Assembly (NCBI RefSeq): GCF_900112775.1
Contig: NZ_FOYZ01000003.1
Location: 313,494 to 377,493 of the forward strand
DNA: 64,000 bases
Source of the DNA: Anaeromicropila populeti
GTDB lineage: Bacteria > Bacillota > Clostridia > Lachnospirales > Lachnospiraceae
Reading direction: 5' to 3'
The stretch's first letter is position 1; every line of letters starts with the position of its first letter. The position numbers and the translations under genes were made by a program. The notes under the pieces are model-generated. The model did no database searches and had not been told where the DNA came from. It was given only the letters and a program-made list of their open reading frames with translations. Of the stretch, positions 17,248 through 25,958 are shown piece by piece.

Positions 17248-17544
17248 TCAAAAAGAAATTATTAATTTAAAAATATTCTTATATGTAATATAATAAAATA
17301 AAACTAGAAATACAACAAATGAAAGTAACATATGTAATACATATGAACTTTTCTTATGAATAATTTTATGTTTACTAATTCGAGCACACATACTACTAAT
17401 TATTAATAACATTATGAAAATACAACAATATCTTGTTAGGTTAGATTCTAAATGTAAACAAAAAAACGCCAGAGTAAACCAAATACATGCATTCTCTATT
17501 ATCAACCAAAATGAGCAAATTAAAGACTTTAGTTTGGGAATCAA
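17248..17544 (-). CDS. Small hydrophobic membrane protein, unknown function
   Basis: A 98-residue protein of three hydrophobic segments (about 8-30, 38-52, 70-95) separated by a short basic stretch (RISKHKIIHKK). The start is TTG at 17544 with AAAAGGAGG nine bases upstream, which argues that it is a real gene despite its AT-richness. It converges on the decayed secreted-protein gene across a shared terminator; an immunity or accessory role for that peptide is possible but not shown. I do not recognise a family. Confidence 0.5.
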   Translation of the reverse strand: MIPKLKSLICSFWLIIENACIWFTLAFFCLHLESNLTRYCCIFIMLLIISSMCARISKHKIIHKKSSYVLHMLLSFVVFLVLFYYITYKNIFKLIISF

Positions 17545-17898
17545 TATAAATATCCTCCTTTTAATATTATTATTTACATTATATTATAGCTATCTTCTCA
17601 ATAAATCAATACAAATTTTCCATATTATAATATTTTTTCCTATAATTTATTTTTTGTTTTTTAAATCCATAGTTCCCATTACTATTCTTTTCATTATCTC
17701 AAACTTCCTACATAGATTTTAACTATATACTTTGAGGATTAATATCTGACAGTTATTCAGTTATCGAAGTTCGGATGTCATGCTACTTAATGTTTTGGTT
17801 TTACCTCATGTCTTTACTTTAATGCACAGCATTTCAGCAATTTTTCAACTACTTTACAAAAAATTATTTATTATTTAAAAAGTAATTCCATTTATACT
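17545..17898. other. AT-rich intergenic stretch
   Basis: It contains a candidate minus-strand promoter for the small membrane protein (TTGATT, 17 bases, TAATAT, near 17575-17605). The open frame at 17414-17722 on the plus strand has no ribosome binding site and low complexity, and I do not call it. Nothing else is recognised. Confidence 0.4.
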
Positions 17899-17941
17899 AA
17901 AAAATATGCGTTGCTCATGGTATCCACAGCAACGCATATTT
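17899..17941 (-). terminator. Terminator of the leuCD operon
   Basis: In the minus sense AAATATGCGTTGCT (17928-17941) pairs with AGCAACGCATATTT (17902-17915), a 14-bp perfect stem followed by a T-run. It lies 65 bases after the leuD stop. Confidence 0.88.
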
Positions 17942-18005
17942 CCCAAACTACTAACAGGTTATATATCCATTCACTAATGGCCCAACCCCTCAAACTTACA
18001 AAAAT

Positions 18006-18491
18006 TTATTTCTCATTAATATAATTCATCAAACCACCTGAAGAAATAATTTTCTGCATGAACTCTGGAAAAGGCTGTCCTTGAAACTGTGTTCCCTTTG
18101 TCCGATTGTAAATCATACCAGAATCAAAGTCTATCTCCACCTGGTCGCCAGCATCAATTCCTTCTGCCGCCTCTTTACACTCAATAATAGGAAGTCCAAT
18201 ATTAATCGCGTTACGATAAAAAATTCTGGCGAAGGTTTCTGCGATTACACAACTAACACCTGCACACTTGATAGCAAGCGGTGCATGCTCTCTAGACGAG
18301 CCACAGCCAAAGTTTTTCGCTGCCACAATAATATCTCCTGCTTTTACATTTTTCGCAAAATCCCCGTCAATATCTTCCATACAATGCTTTGCCAATTCAA
18401 ATCCATCGGATGAATTCAAATATCTTGCTGGAATAATTACATCCGTATCTACATTATCACCATATTTAAAAACTGTACCATTTGCTTTCAT
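18006..18491 (-). CDS. leuD: 3-isopropylmalate dehydratase small subunit
   Basis: A 161-residue swivel-domain subunit that pairs with LeuC to isomerise 2-isopropylmalate to 3-isopropylmalate in leucine biosynthesis. It shows [14 protein letters not shown] near the start, [16 protein letters not shown] (about 60-75) and [19 protein letters not shown] lies seven bases before the ATG. It follows leuC by 44 bases. Related small subunits of homoaconitase or citramalate-type enzymes look alike, but the two-subunit arrangement and length fit LeuD. No leuA or leuB gene is in the window. Confidence 0.9.
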   Translation of the reverse strand: MKANGTVFKYGDNVDTDVIIPARYLNSSDGFELAKHCMEDIDGDFAKNVKAGDIIVAAKNFGCGSSREHAPLAIKCAGVSCVIAETFARIFYRNAINIGLPIIECKEAAEGIDAGDQVEIDFDSGMIYNRTKGTQFQGQPFPEFMQKIISSGGLMNYINEK

Positions 18492-18535
18492 TTCAAATCC
18501 TCCTAGTTTTCAGATCTTATGTTCTATTCACATTC

Positions 18536-19801
18536 CTATAAACCTAATTCCTCTGGCTCCGATATCTTACCTGTAATTGCACTAGCCGCAGCAACTGCCG
18601 GGCTTGCCAGATACACTTCCGACTCCACATGTCCCATTCTTCCTACAAAGTTACGGTTTGTTGTAGAAACTGCCCGCTCCCCTGCTGCCAGAATGCCCAT
18701 ATGACCTCCTAAACAAGGTCCGCAGGTAGGTGTACTTACAACTGCACCAGCTTTTATAAATGTCTGGATTAATCCTTCTTCAATCGCCTGCAAATAAATT
18801 GCCTGGGTAGCTGGGAAAACAATCGCACGCATTCCCTTTGCCACATGTCTTCCTTCCAGAACCTTAGCCGCAATTCTCAAATCGTCGATTCTTCCATTGG
18901 TACAAGAACCAATTACAACCTGATCAATTTTTACATCACCAGATTCCTTCACTGTCTTTGTATTTTCTGGTAAATGAGGAAATGCCACTGTAGGCTCTAA
19001 CGTACTCAAATCAATCGTAAAAACCTCATCATACTCCGCATCCTCATCTGCCTCGTATACCGTATAGCTTTTTTTAGAATGTTCCTTTATATACGCAATT
19101 GTCAAATCATCTACTGGAAAAATCCCATTCTTAGCACCTGCTTCAATTGCCATGTTTGCAATGGTAAAACGGTCATCCATTGTAAGATTTCCAATGCCGT
19201 CTCCTACAAATTCCATAGATTTATACAATGCTCCATCTACGCCAATCATTCCAATAATATGCAAAATAACATCCTTACCACTTACCCATTTATTCATTTT
19301 TCCAGTTAAAACAAATTTCATTGCGGAAGGCACCTTAAACCAGGCTTTTCCTGTAATCATACCAGCTCCCATATCAGTACTTCCAACACCTGTTGAAAAT
19401 GCTCCCAATGCTCCATAGGTACAAGTATGAGAATCTGCACCAATACAAGTTTCCCCTGCAACAATCAGTCCTTTTTCTGGTAACAAAGCATGTTCAATTC
19501 CCATTTCTCCCACTTCAAAGTAATTCGTTATTTCCTGAGCCATGGCATAATCCCTGACACATTTACAATGCTCTGCCGATTTAATATCTTTATTTGGAGT
19601 AAAATGATCCGGAACAAGTGCTATTTTGTCCTTATCAAATACTGTTTTTTTATTTAACTTCTCAACCTCATGTATCGCAACCGGACCTGTAATATCATTG
19701 GCAAGTACCAAATCCAAATCCGCCTCAATTAATTGTCCTGCAACAACCTTCTCAAGCCCCGCATGTGCTGCTAAGATTTTCTGCGTCATCGTCATACCCA
19801 T
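18536..19801 (-). CDS. leuC: 3-isopropylmalate dehydratase large subunit
   Basis: A 421-residue aconitase-family catalytic subunit, the length of the bacterial/archaeal LeuC2-type enzyme. The 4Fe-4S cluster cysteines are in VIGSCTNGR and [10 protein letters not shown], and substrate residues lie in [26 protein letters not shown] at 19801 has GGAGG eight bases upstream; the longer frame to 19861 runs through the promoter region and is rejected. It forms an operon with leuD and is divergent from a LysR gene that probably controls it. Confidence 0.92.
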   Translation of the reverse strand: MGMTMTQKILAAHAGLEKVVAGQLIEADLDLVLANDITGPVAIHEVEKLNKKTVFDKDKIALVPDHFTPNKDIKSAEHCKCVRDYAMAQEITNYFEVGEMGIEHALLPEKGLIVAGETCIGADSHTCTYGALGAFSTGVGSTDMGAGMITGKAWFKVPSAMKFVLTGKMNKWVSGKDVILHIIGMIGVDGALYKSMEFVGDGIGNLTMDDRFTIANMAIEAGAKNGIFPVDDLTIAYIKEHSKKSYTVYEADEDAEYDEVFTIDLSTLEPTVAFPHLPENTKTVKESGDVKIDQVVIGSCTNGRIDDLRIAAKVLEGRHVAKGMRAIVFPATQAIYLQAIEEGLIQTFIKAGAVVSTPTCGPCLGGHMGILAAGERAVSTTNRNFVGRMGHVESEVYLASPAVAAASAITGKISEPEELGL

Positions 19802-19933
19802 AATTTTTTCCTCCATTTTGCTTACTATGTTCTTGCATTTTTCATTTCTATAGTATAACATAAAAATTATTATAAATAAAATATATATTATCTATACTTA
19901 ATATAACTACAATTCATATTACGGAGAGATGAA

Positions 19934-20830
19934 ATGAATACAAATTTAAGCCTGTACCGGATTTTTTGTTCTGTTGCAGAACATAAAAACATTTCAAAAG
20001 CTGCCAGCGAGCTGTACATCAGCCAGCCTGCCATTAGTAAGGCAATACAAAAATTAGAACAGAATCTGGGAGTTACTTTATTCCATAGAAATTCAAGGGG
20101 CGTATTATTAACTGCTGAAGGAGAACTGCTTTATCAGCAAGTATTGTTTGCTTTTCAGGCATTGCAGAAGGGAGAAGAGGATTTAAAGAAAATACATGAG
20201 CTTGGAATTGGACAGCTTCGCATCGGCGTAAGCACCTCGTTGTGCAAATACCTGCTGCTTCCCTATTTAAAAAGCTTTCTGGAGCGATACCCACATGTCA
20301 AAATTACCATTGACTGCCAGTCCAGCCTTCATACCATTAAGCTGTTAGAGGAACGAAAAATAGATATTGGACTAGTTGGGAAACCAAAACATCTTAGACA
20401 ATTAACTTTTCAGCCAGTTGCCCAGTTAACCGATGTATTTGTGGCAACCCAGACATATCTGGATAATTTAAAGGTTCGCAGCATGGATACAAAAACAGAC
20501 TTTATTAAACAGGGAAATGTAATGCTTTTAGATGGAGAAAACCTTACCCGCCAATATATAAACGAATATTTGCAGGCAAATAAAATAGAGCCAAACCAAG
20601 TGCTTGAAGTGAACAATATGGATTTATTAATTGATTTTGCCAAAATTGGAATTGGTATTGCCTGTGTCATAAAGGAATTTGTTCAGGCAGAACTGGACAC
20701 TGGGCTATTAACCGAACTAAAGCTAAACAGCCTCATTCCCAAACGGGAGGTAGGATTTGCCTATGATGCTTCTTCCTTTATGACTCAAACTATGAAATGG
20801 TTTCTAGACCATGTTAATGAACACCAGTAA
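19934..20830 (+). CDS. LysR-family regulator, probably of leuCD
   Basis: A 298-residue LysR protein: N-terminal winged helix (ISKAASELYISQPAISKAIQKLEQ, about 20-43) and a C-terminal substrate-binding-type effector domain (about 90-295). It is divergently transcribed from leuC across 132 bases of very AT-rich DNA, the standard LysR arrangement, so leuCD is the likely target; the effector is unknown. GGAGAG precedes the ATG by five to six bases. Its stop is only eight bases from the convergent dut stop. Confidence 0.92.
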   Translation: MNTNLSLYRIFCSVAEHKNISKAASELYISQPAISKAIQKLEQNLGVTLFHRNSRGVLLTAEGELLYQQVLFAFQALQKGEEDLKKIHELGIGQLRIGVSTSLCKYLLLPYLKSFLERYPHVKITIDCQSSLHTIKLLEERKIDIGLVGKPKHLRQLTFQPVAQLTDVFVATQTYLDNLKVRSMDTKTDFIKQGNVMLLDGENLTRQYINEYLQANKIEPNQVLEVNNMDLLIDFAKIGIGIACVIKEFVQAELDTGLLTELKLNSLIPKREVGFAYDASSFMTQTMKWFLDHVNEHQ

Positions 20831-20838
20831 TACAGTTT

Positions 20839-21282
20839 TTATTTGGTTCCAGTAGAGCCAAACCCACCTTCACCACGAACCGTATCCTGAAGTTCCTCCG
20901 TCTCTATGAACTGAGCAGTGAGAAATGGAGCAATGACCATCTGGGCAATCCTCTCCCCATGCTCCACTTCCTGGGCACTGATTCCATGGTTATGAAGAGC
21001 CACCATAATTTCTCCACGGTAATCTGCATCCACAACCCCAACCTTATTGGCTGGCGCCAGACCTTTCTTAGAAGCAAGTCCACTTCTGGCATAAATAAAT
21101 CCAGCATAGCCAACTGGAATCTCCATGGCAAGCCCTGTTTGAATCAAAACCGTCTCACCTGGTTGTATCACTGCTGTTTTTTCTATACAGGCATATAAAT
21201 CTGCTCCTGCTGCAAACTCACTTCCATAGGTTGGAATCATTGCCTTTTCATTTAATTTCTTAATTCTGACTTCTTGTAACAT
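20839..21282 (-). CDS. dut: dUTP diphosphatase
   Basis: A 147-residue trimeric-type dUTPase that hydrolyses dUTP to dUMP and pyrophosphate, keeping uracil out of DNA and feeding dTMP synthesis. All family motifs are seen: AGADLYA, ARSGLASKKGL, GVVDADYRGEI, ERIAQMVI and the C-terminal GEGGFGSTG. AAGGAG precedes the ATG. It lies 18 bases after nrdG, and both genes serve deoxynucleotide supply. Confidence 0.97.
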   Translation of the reverse strand: MLQEVRIKKLNEKAMIPTYGSEFAAGADLYACIEKTAVIQPGETVLIQTGLAMEIPVGYAGFIYARSGLASKKGLAPANKVGVVDADYRGEIMVALHNHGISAQEVEHGERIAQMVIAPFLTAQFIETEELQDTVRGEGGFGSTGTK

Positions 21283-21300
21283 TCTTTTGTCTCCTTCTGA

Positions 21301-21822
21301 TTATTCTTCCCATAAAATAATTCTGCCAGCCTTTAAACTTTCTGGCACCCTGATAATTCTTTGATTGGAAGAACCTCTAAACCTTAAATTTAGATTTTTC
21401 AGCTCTTCTATAAATTTTCCATCTACTAATACATCAAGACAGGAAAGCATTTCTGTTGTTTCCTGCCATTTTAAACACATATCCTTCAAAATATCCTGTT
21501 CAAAATCATAGCCTGTATAGCACCAAATACTTTTTTCTGGAAATCTCTTTCTTACCTCCTGCAAGAGAGGAAGCAGCCCCTTCTGGTTTACATATTCAAA
21601 TGGCTCTCCTCCCAATACAGTTAAGCCCTTCACAAAATCTTTTGACAAATACTCCAGCACCTGCTCCTGTGTTTCCTTTGTAAATACCTCCCCATAGTGA
21701 AAGTCCCAGGTCATCTGGTTAAAGCACCCTTTACAATGATGGGTACAGCCACTGACAAACAAGGAAACACGAACTCCTGGTCCATTAGCAACATCTATTC
21801 TTTTGATATCTGCATAATTCAT
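21301..21822 (-). CDS. nrdG: Anaerobic ribonucleoside-triphosphate reductase activating protein
   Basis: A 173-residue radical-SAM enzyme that installs the glycyl radical on NrdD under anaerobic conditions. The 4Fe-4S motif is CTHHCKGC near residue 26-33, followed by the glycine-rich SAM contact VLGGEPF. No nrdD is in the window; in many relatives nrdD and nrdG are adjacent, so here the reductase must be encoded elsewhere. AGGTG lies five bases before the ATG. It sits between a diguanylate cyclase and dut on one strand with short gaps. Confidence 0.95.
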   Translation of the reverse strand: MNYADIKRIDVANGPGVRVSLFVSGCTHHCKGCFNQMTWDFHYGEVFTKETQEQVLEYLSKDFVKGLTVLGGEPFEYVNQKGLLPLLQEVRKRFPEKSIWCYTGYDFEQDILKDMCLKWQETTEMLSCLDVLVDGKFIEELKNLNLRFRGSSNQRIIRVPESLKAGRIILWEE

Positions 21823-21852
21823 CGGTACACCTGCTTCTCATATCCTGATACT

Positions 21853-23505
21853 TTATTTTTTCAGGATTTGTTTATTTTCATACATAATTTTATCTGCTCT
21901 TGCCATAGTTGCATGCAAATCAATATCCAGCATCTTATTGAATTTTGCATATCCCTGTGCAATCTGCATTTTACTATAATCATACGGTCCCTTTAAGCTT
22001 TGCAGCCGTTCCGTAATTTCTTCTGCCAGCTTTCTGTAATTTTCCTCTGGACAATCCTTTAGTAAAACACAAAACTCATCCCCGCCAATCCGGTAACAAT
22101 TTCCCAATTCTCCAATAGTGTCCTGCAAAATTTCACTGCACAAAATAATATAGTAATCTCCCACACTATGCCCGAATTCATCATTAAAATACTTCAGATT
22201 ATTCAAATCATACATGCCGATTCCATAATGAACATACTCTTTTTCCTCTAGTTTATCCAGCAGATTCATATAAGCCGCCCTGTTTTCCATTCCTGTCAGC
22301 GCATCATGGTAAGCAACAATCTTAATCTCTTCTGCCTCATGTCCTGCTTTAATCAGCTGGAGTGAATTCCTTATGCTTAGGCTTCCCAGAATCATAACAT
22401 AAATCAGAACCGTAAGCCTGCTGAGGGAAATCGTTTTTGTTCCTGCGTTCTGATAATAATTTATAATATCCATTACCATAGATACCAACATAAACAGCAC
22501 TACAATAATATTAATCCCTGCCATTTTCCGTTCCTTCGCATTACCAGATTTTAAAATTTTAATAATTTCAAATAATGACACAACTATAGTCGCAATGAAA
22601 GTAAAATGAATTAATACAATTGTATGTTTAAAGTCTTCCACATAAAATGCCTTTAGCATAATGATGAAAAATCCGATTGCCAGATTTAACTTTCCGATAT
22701 AGTCCAGCAAACATTGATTTTTCATATGATACGTCAGCTTTACAAAACGATAATATGGATAAGGTATTACTATTAAAACTAAGTAGGCTAGTTGACTAAT
22801 TGCATAGTGATGTCCTATAAAGATAGGCATAATGTTGGTTTCTACCATGGACCACACAGCCAGTTCAATCGATAAAACACCCATACATAAAAAATTTTCT
22901 GTTAATTTAAATTTGTTCCGGCAGAATAACCAGATAAAACAGATTTCTATACCTATGATCAGCATTATAATAGAAATCGATACGTCACCTGACTTTTCTA
23001 GCATAATTTTTCTAACTACCTGAATTTTTTCACCAAGCACAAACTTTGGAAGGATTCCAGAATTTGCTTTATAATTAGACATCAGAGAAATCTCTATCTT
23101 TTGTCCAGCGTATTCATCAGAAAGCTGTACAAAATGCCATCCGCTTCCTGGTGTTAAATTCCTGCTATCATCTGCTATCCCAAAATAATAGATAACCTTT
23201 TGATTTATTTTTACTTCCACAATCTGATGTGTCGTTAAGAAGGCAAGCACATTGTTATTATCCAGATTCTCCGGCAGTGTATTACCAATGATAATCGCTT
23301 TCCCTGAATCAGCCGGTACCCTGTCTGGCAGCTTTGAAATTTCTATTTCTCCTTTTTCATCTAGTATTTTCCATCCTGTTGTATAGTCCTGAATTGTATT
23401 ATTGTGTTCTCTCTGGATTTCTGTATTGTTTTCTAAAAACATACTTCCCAATAAGACTATTGCTGTAAAAATCAACATAAAATAAAAATATAACGGTTTT
23501 TTCAT
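21853..23505 (-). CDS. Membrane diguanylate cyclase with extracytoplasmic sensor and 7TM-type region
   Basis: A 550-residue sensor. The first segment is a signal anchor (5-23), then an external domain (about 30-175), then seven or so hydrophobic segments (about 178-385), the layout of 7TM-DISM receptors. The C-terminal GGDEF domain (about 390-548) has the active-site loop RIGGDEF near residue 475 and would make cyclic di-GMP from GTP. No EAL domain is present. The ligand is unknown. It lies upstream of nrdG with a 30-base gap, possibly co-transcribed. Confidence 0.88.
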   Translation of the reverse strand: MKKPLYFYFMLIFTAIVLLGSMFLENNTEIQREHNNTIQDYTTGWKILDEKGEIEISKLPDRVPADSGKAIIIGNTLPENLDNNNVLAFLTTHQIVEVKINQKVIYYFGIADDSRNLTPGSGWHFVQLSDEYAGQKIEISLMSNYKANSGILPKFVLGEKIQVVRKIMLEKSGDVSISIIMLIIGIEICFIWLFCRNKFKLTENFLCMGVLSIELAVWSMVETNIMPIFIGHHYAISQLAYLVLIVIPYPYYRFVKLTYHMKNQCLLDYIGKLNLAIGFFIIMLKAFYVEDFKHTIVLIHFTFIATIVVSLFEIIKILKSGNAKERKMAGINIIVVLFMLVSMVMDIINYYQNAGTKTISLSRLTVLIYVMILGSLSIRNSLQLIKAGHEAEEIKIVAYHDALTGMENRAAYMNLLDKLEEKEYVHYGIGMYDLNNLKYFNDEFGHSVGDYYIILCSEILQDTIGELGNCYRIGGDEFCVLLKDCPEENYRKLAEEITERLQSLKGPYDYSKMQIAQGYAKFNKMLDIDLHATMARADKIMYENKQILKK

Positions 23506-23710
23506 GTCTCAACTCCTTACTGTGTAAAAAGCCCAATCCCAAGTATTTATTTTAACACCTATTGTTCTGTTGGTAAACTATATTTCTTATAATTTATATA
23601 TTCTTAAGGTCTGATCATTAAATATGTAATTGCTTTCATACTATTCTTTTTTACATTTTTTTATTCTAATAAAATCCATTTTTTTACTTGTAAATTTTTT
23701 TAAATTCCTC

Positions 23711-23739
23711 TTGCTTTTTCTTTATTTGTCTGTTATAAT
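23711..23739 (+). promoter_or_regulatory. Promoter of the cold-shock gene
   Basis: TTGCTT (23711-23716) and TATAAT (23734-23739) with a 17-base spacer. Transcription would start near 23746, giving a leader of about 127 nt, typical of cold-shock mRNAs. Confidence 0.8.
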
Positions 23740-23769
23740 AAATATTGTATTTTGGATGTTTGTTTTGAT

Positions 23770-23830
23770 TCACATATTTTTGTAAGTCATTAACACGTTT
23801 GATGTCTTACAAAAATATGTGATTTTTATT
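23770..23830 (+). promoter_or_regulatory. Leader hairpin with T-run in the csp 5' UTR
   Basis: TCACATATTTTTGTAAG (23770-23786) is perfectly complementary to 23806-23822, a 17-bp stem with a 19-base loop, followed by TTTTTATTT. It looks like an intrinsic terminator inside the leader, 40 bases before the ribosome binding site, so an attenuator or thermosensor is plausible. The AT-rich stem should be temperature sensitive. Confidence 0.6.
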
Positions 23831-23872
23831 TACACCCCAAAATATAAATAATTATTATCAGGAGGTATCTTT

Positions 23873-24076
23873 ATGAACAAAGGTACAGTAAAATGGTTTA
23901 ACGAACAAAAAGGTTTTGGATTTATCACAGACGACAATAACGGAGAAGATGTATTTGTACATTTTTCAGGTATTGTAGCTAATGGCTTCAAGTCATTACA
24001 GGACGGACAAAAAGTAAGTTTTGAATTAACTCGTGGTGATCGCGGAATGCAAGCGGTTAACGTTAGCGTTTTATAG
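23873..24076 (+). CDS. Cold-shock protein (CspA family)
   Basis: A 67-residue single cold-shock domain that binds single-stranded RNA and DNA and melts secondary structure. Both RNA-binding motifs are intact: RNP1 KGFGFI and RNP2 VFVHFSGI. The length is that of standard CspA-type proteins. AGGAGG lies seven bases before the ATG. It is monocistronic between its own promoter and a strong terminator. Members of this family are often leader-regulated, consistent with the long structured 5' UTR here. Confidence 0.97.
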   Translation: MNKGTVKWFNEQKGFGFITDDNNGEDVFVHFSGIVANGFKSLQDGQKVSFELTRGDRGMQAVNVSVL

Positions 24077-24098
24077 TAAATATTTTTTGACTTTCTTA

Positions 24099-24140
24099 CA
24101 AGAGGCAGCCACACTAACGTGTGACTGCCTCTTGTTTTCT
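24099..24140 (+). terminator. Terminator of the cold-shock gene
   Basis: CAAGAGGCAG (24099-24108) and CTGCCTCTTG (24125-24134) with an inner CACAC/GTGTG stem, followed by TTTTCT. It also separates csp from the convergent lipoprotein gene. Confidence 0.92.
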
Positions 24141-24154
24141 TCTCTTCTCTTATT

Positions 24155-25810
24155 TTAATTTACCATTTCATATAATAAGTTGTAATCGTCTTGATTAATT
24201 GCCCCATCCCGATTCATATCAGCCCGGACATTATAATAGCCAAATTGATAATACCTTGCATATGCCTGTACTTCATTACCCATACAGTTGATGTCCATTG
24301 AATCCAACACACCGTCCATATTCAAATCGCCTATGATGGCATCGCAAACTGGCAGATTATCAATATATTCTGACTTGTCTACACCAAAACTATAATTTGT
24401 ACTAACCAGGCAGGAGCTACATATTCCTGTGTATGCGGGATGAATGGGTGCATACTCCGCAGCCGTCCGCAAGAAATATGTTTTCCCTGCCATCTCCGTA
24501 TCATTGTCATCCCACGTAGCATCAATGAGAAGCCATACGTCATTTAGTTTTAAAACATCCCATGCATGATTATAGTTCAGTACAGCGCAATTAGGAATAC
24601 CTATTTTATCCAGTAACAAAGACATTGCGAGTGCGTACCCTTCGCATACTGTCTGGTTCCCTAGAAATAAAGAACTCATACAATGATTTTCTGGTGCATA
24701 CATATCCGCAGAATCATAGGTTACTTTATTGGTAGCATAGTTATATAACGCATAAATTTTCTGATAGTCACTCATACCAGCCTCAATGTAAGTATCTACT
24801 GCATATTGTATTTCCTGCTCCACTAAAGAAATAGAAAACGGCTGTGTATTAAAGGCGGCCAGATTATCTTGAAATACCGTTTTCAAAGGAGAATTCCAGT
24901 TCACGTAATCTGCCCTTGTGGTGATCGAATTTAGTGACGTCAAATTACATCCTGTAAATGCAAAAATGTCAATATCAGTAATATTGGCTGACAAATTAAT
25001 GTTTTGCAGATTAACTGCGTTTAAAAATGCATTGCATTCTATAGTAGTAACACTATTTGGAATCGTAAAATCAGTATCTGCTTTTTTAGGCGGATACCAT
25101 GCTAGTTTTGTTTTATCGGCATTATAGAGAATACCAGATTCACTGGAGAAATTAGCATTACCCTGCTCCACTTCAATTGTCGTCAGATTGGGAAACATTC
25201 TTTGAGAAAAGATACATGTCTGGTCACCTTCTTCACCAGTATAGATAGCTGGAATTACTAATGTTTGTATATTGGGACAGATTTCTAAAGCATCATCATC
25301 ACATTTTATAAATGAATCAGGAAATTCCATTGTTTGGGCAGGATTCTTCTGTGGAAAACGCAGCAATATTGTCTGAGCTTTATTATATAAAATACCATTA
25401 ATGTCACAATAATTTGTATTAGTTTCACTCACCTCAATAGCCTCTAGATTGGGCATCTGCATAAATGATCCATCAGCAATAAACGTAATATTATCACCTA
25501 TGTTGATTTTAGTAACAGTAGTATTTTTTAATAATGCAAACTTAGTAACTTTTGAAATATTATATGTAACACCATTTGATGTGAGCTGTTCTGGTAAAGT
25601 TACTTCTGTTTCACTTCCTGTATAAATATATAACTCACCGTCCGTACTGAATTTCCATTTTCCATCCTCTGAAACGATAATGGTTGCCGCAAAAACCTTA
25701 TCTGCATAATTGTAAAAGCGGAGCAAGCTTGTATTATTTAAGCAGCCTGCAACGACAAGTACTATGGCAGAAAATAGAACAAATCTGAATTTTTTACTTA
25801 AAACTTTCAT
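24155..25810 (-). CDS. Secreted LRR-type protein with transglutaminase-like domain and C-terminal dockerin
   Basis: A 551-residue exported protein. The N-terminus has a signal peptide with a lipobox-like VVAGC at 19-23. Residues about 45-330 contain BspA-type leucine-rich segments (VTKINIGDNITFIADGSF, NSVTTIECNAFLNAVNLQ). A transglutaminase/protease-like core follows, with Cys in NQTVCEGYALAM (about 388), His in NHAWDVL (about 418) and Asp in LLIDATWDD (about 432). The C-terminus (about 494-551) carries two calcium-loop repeats, GDLNMDGVLDSMD and ADMNRDGAINQDD, of dockerin type I. Lipid anchoring and a dockerin in one protein is odd; the lipobox may be fortuitous. AAAGGAG precedes the ATG. 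Confidence 0.8.
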   Translation of the reverse strand: MKVLSKKFRFVLFSAIVLVVAGCLNNTSLLRFYNYADKVFAATIIVSEDGKWKFSTDGELYIYTGSETEVTLPEQLTSNGVTYNISKVTKFALLKNTTVTKINIGDNITFIADGSFMQMPNLEAIEVSETNTNYCDINGILYNKAQTILLRFPQKNPAQTMEFPDSFIKCDDDALEICPNIQTLVIPAIYTGEEGDQTCIFSQRMFPNLTTIEVEQGNANFSSESGILYNADKTKLAWYPPKKADTDFTIPNSVTTIECNAFLNAVNLQNINLSANITDIDIFAFTGCNLTSLNSITTRADYVNWNSPLKTVFQDNLAAFNTQPFSISLVEQEIQYAVDTYIEAGMSDYQKIYALYNYATNKVTYDSADMYAPENHCMSSLFLGNQTVCEGYALAMSLLLDKIGIPNCAVLNYNHAWDVLKLNDVWLLIDATWDDNDTEMAGKTYFLRTAAEYAPIHPAYTGICSSCLVSTNYSFGVDKSEYIDNLPVCDAIIGDLNMDGVLDSMDINCMGNEVQAYARYYQFGYYNVRADMNRDGAINQDDYNLLYEMVN

Positions 25811-25958
25811 TTTTTTATCTCCTTTATCTCTCTTTTGTTCTTATATTGCAATATAATTAGATACAATACTCTATAACGTAAATAAAATCAATACATTTTA
25901 TAAATTTGTTCACATCTTATAAAAAATGTAATATAACGCACAATTTTATTAATATTTT

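Noticed and set aside
17414-17722. 102-codon plus-strand frame
   Set aside because: Overlaps the better supported minus-strand membrane gene, lacks a ribosome binding site and reflects AT-richness.
24155-25810. A cellulosome locus
   Set aside because: A single dockerin-like protein and no cohesin or scaffoldin; the cellulase carries its own binding domain.
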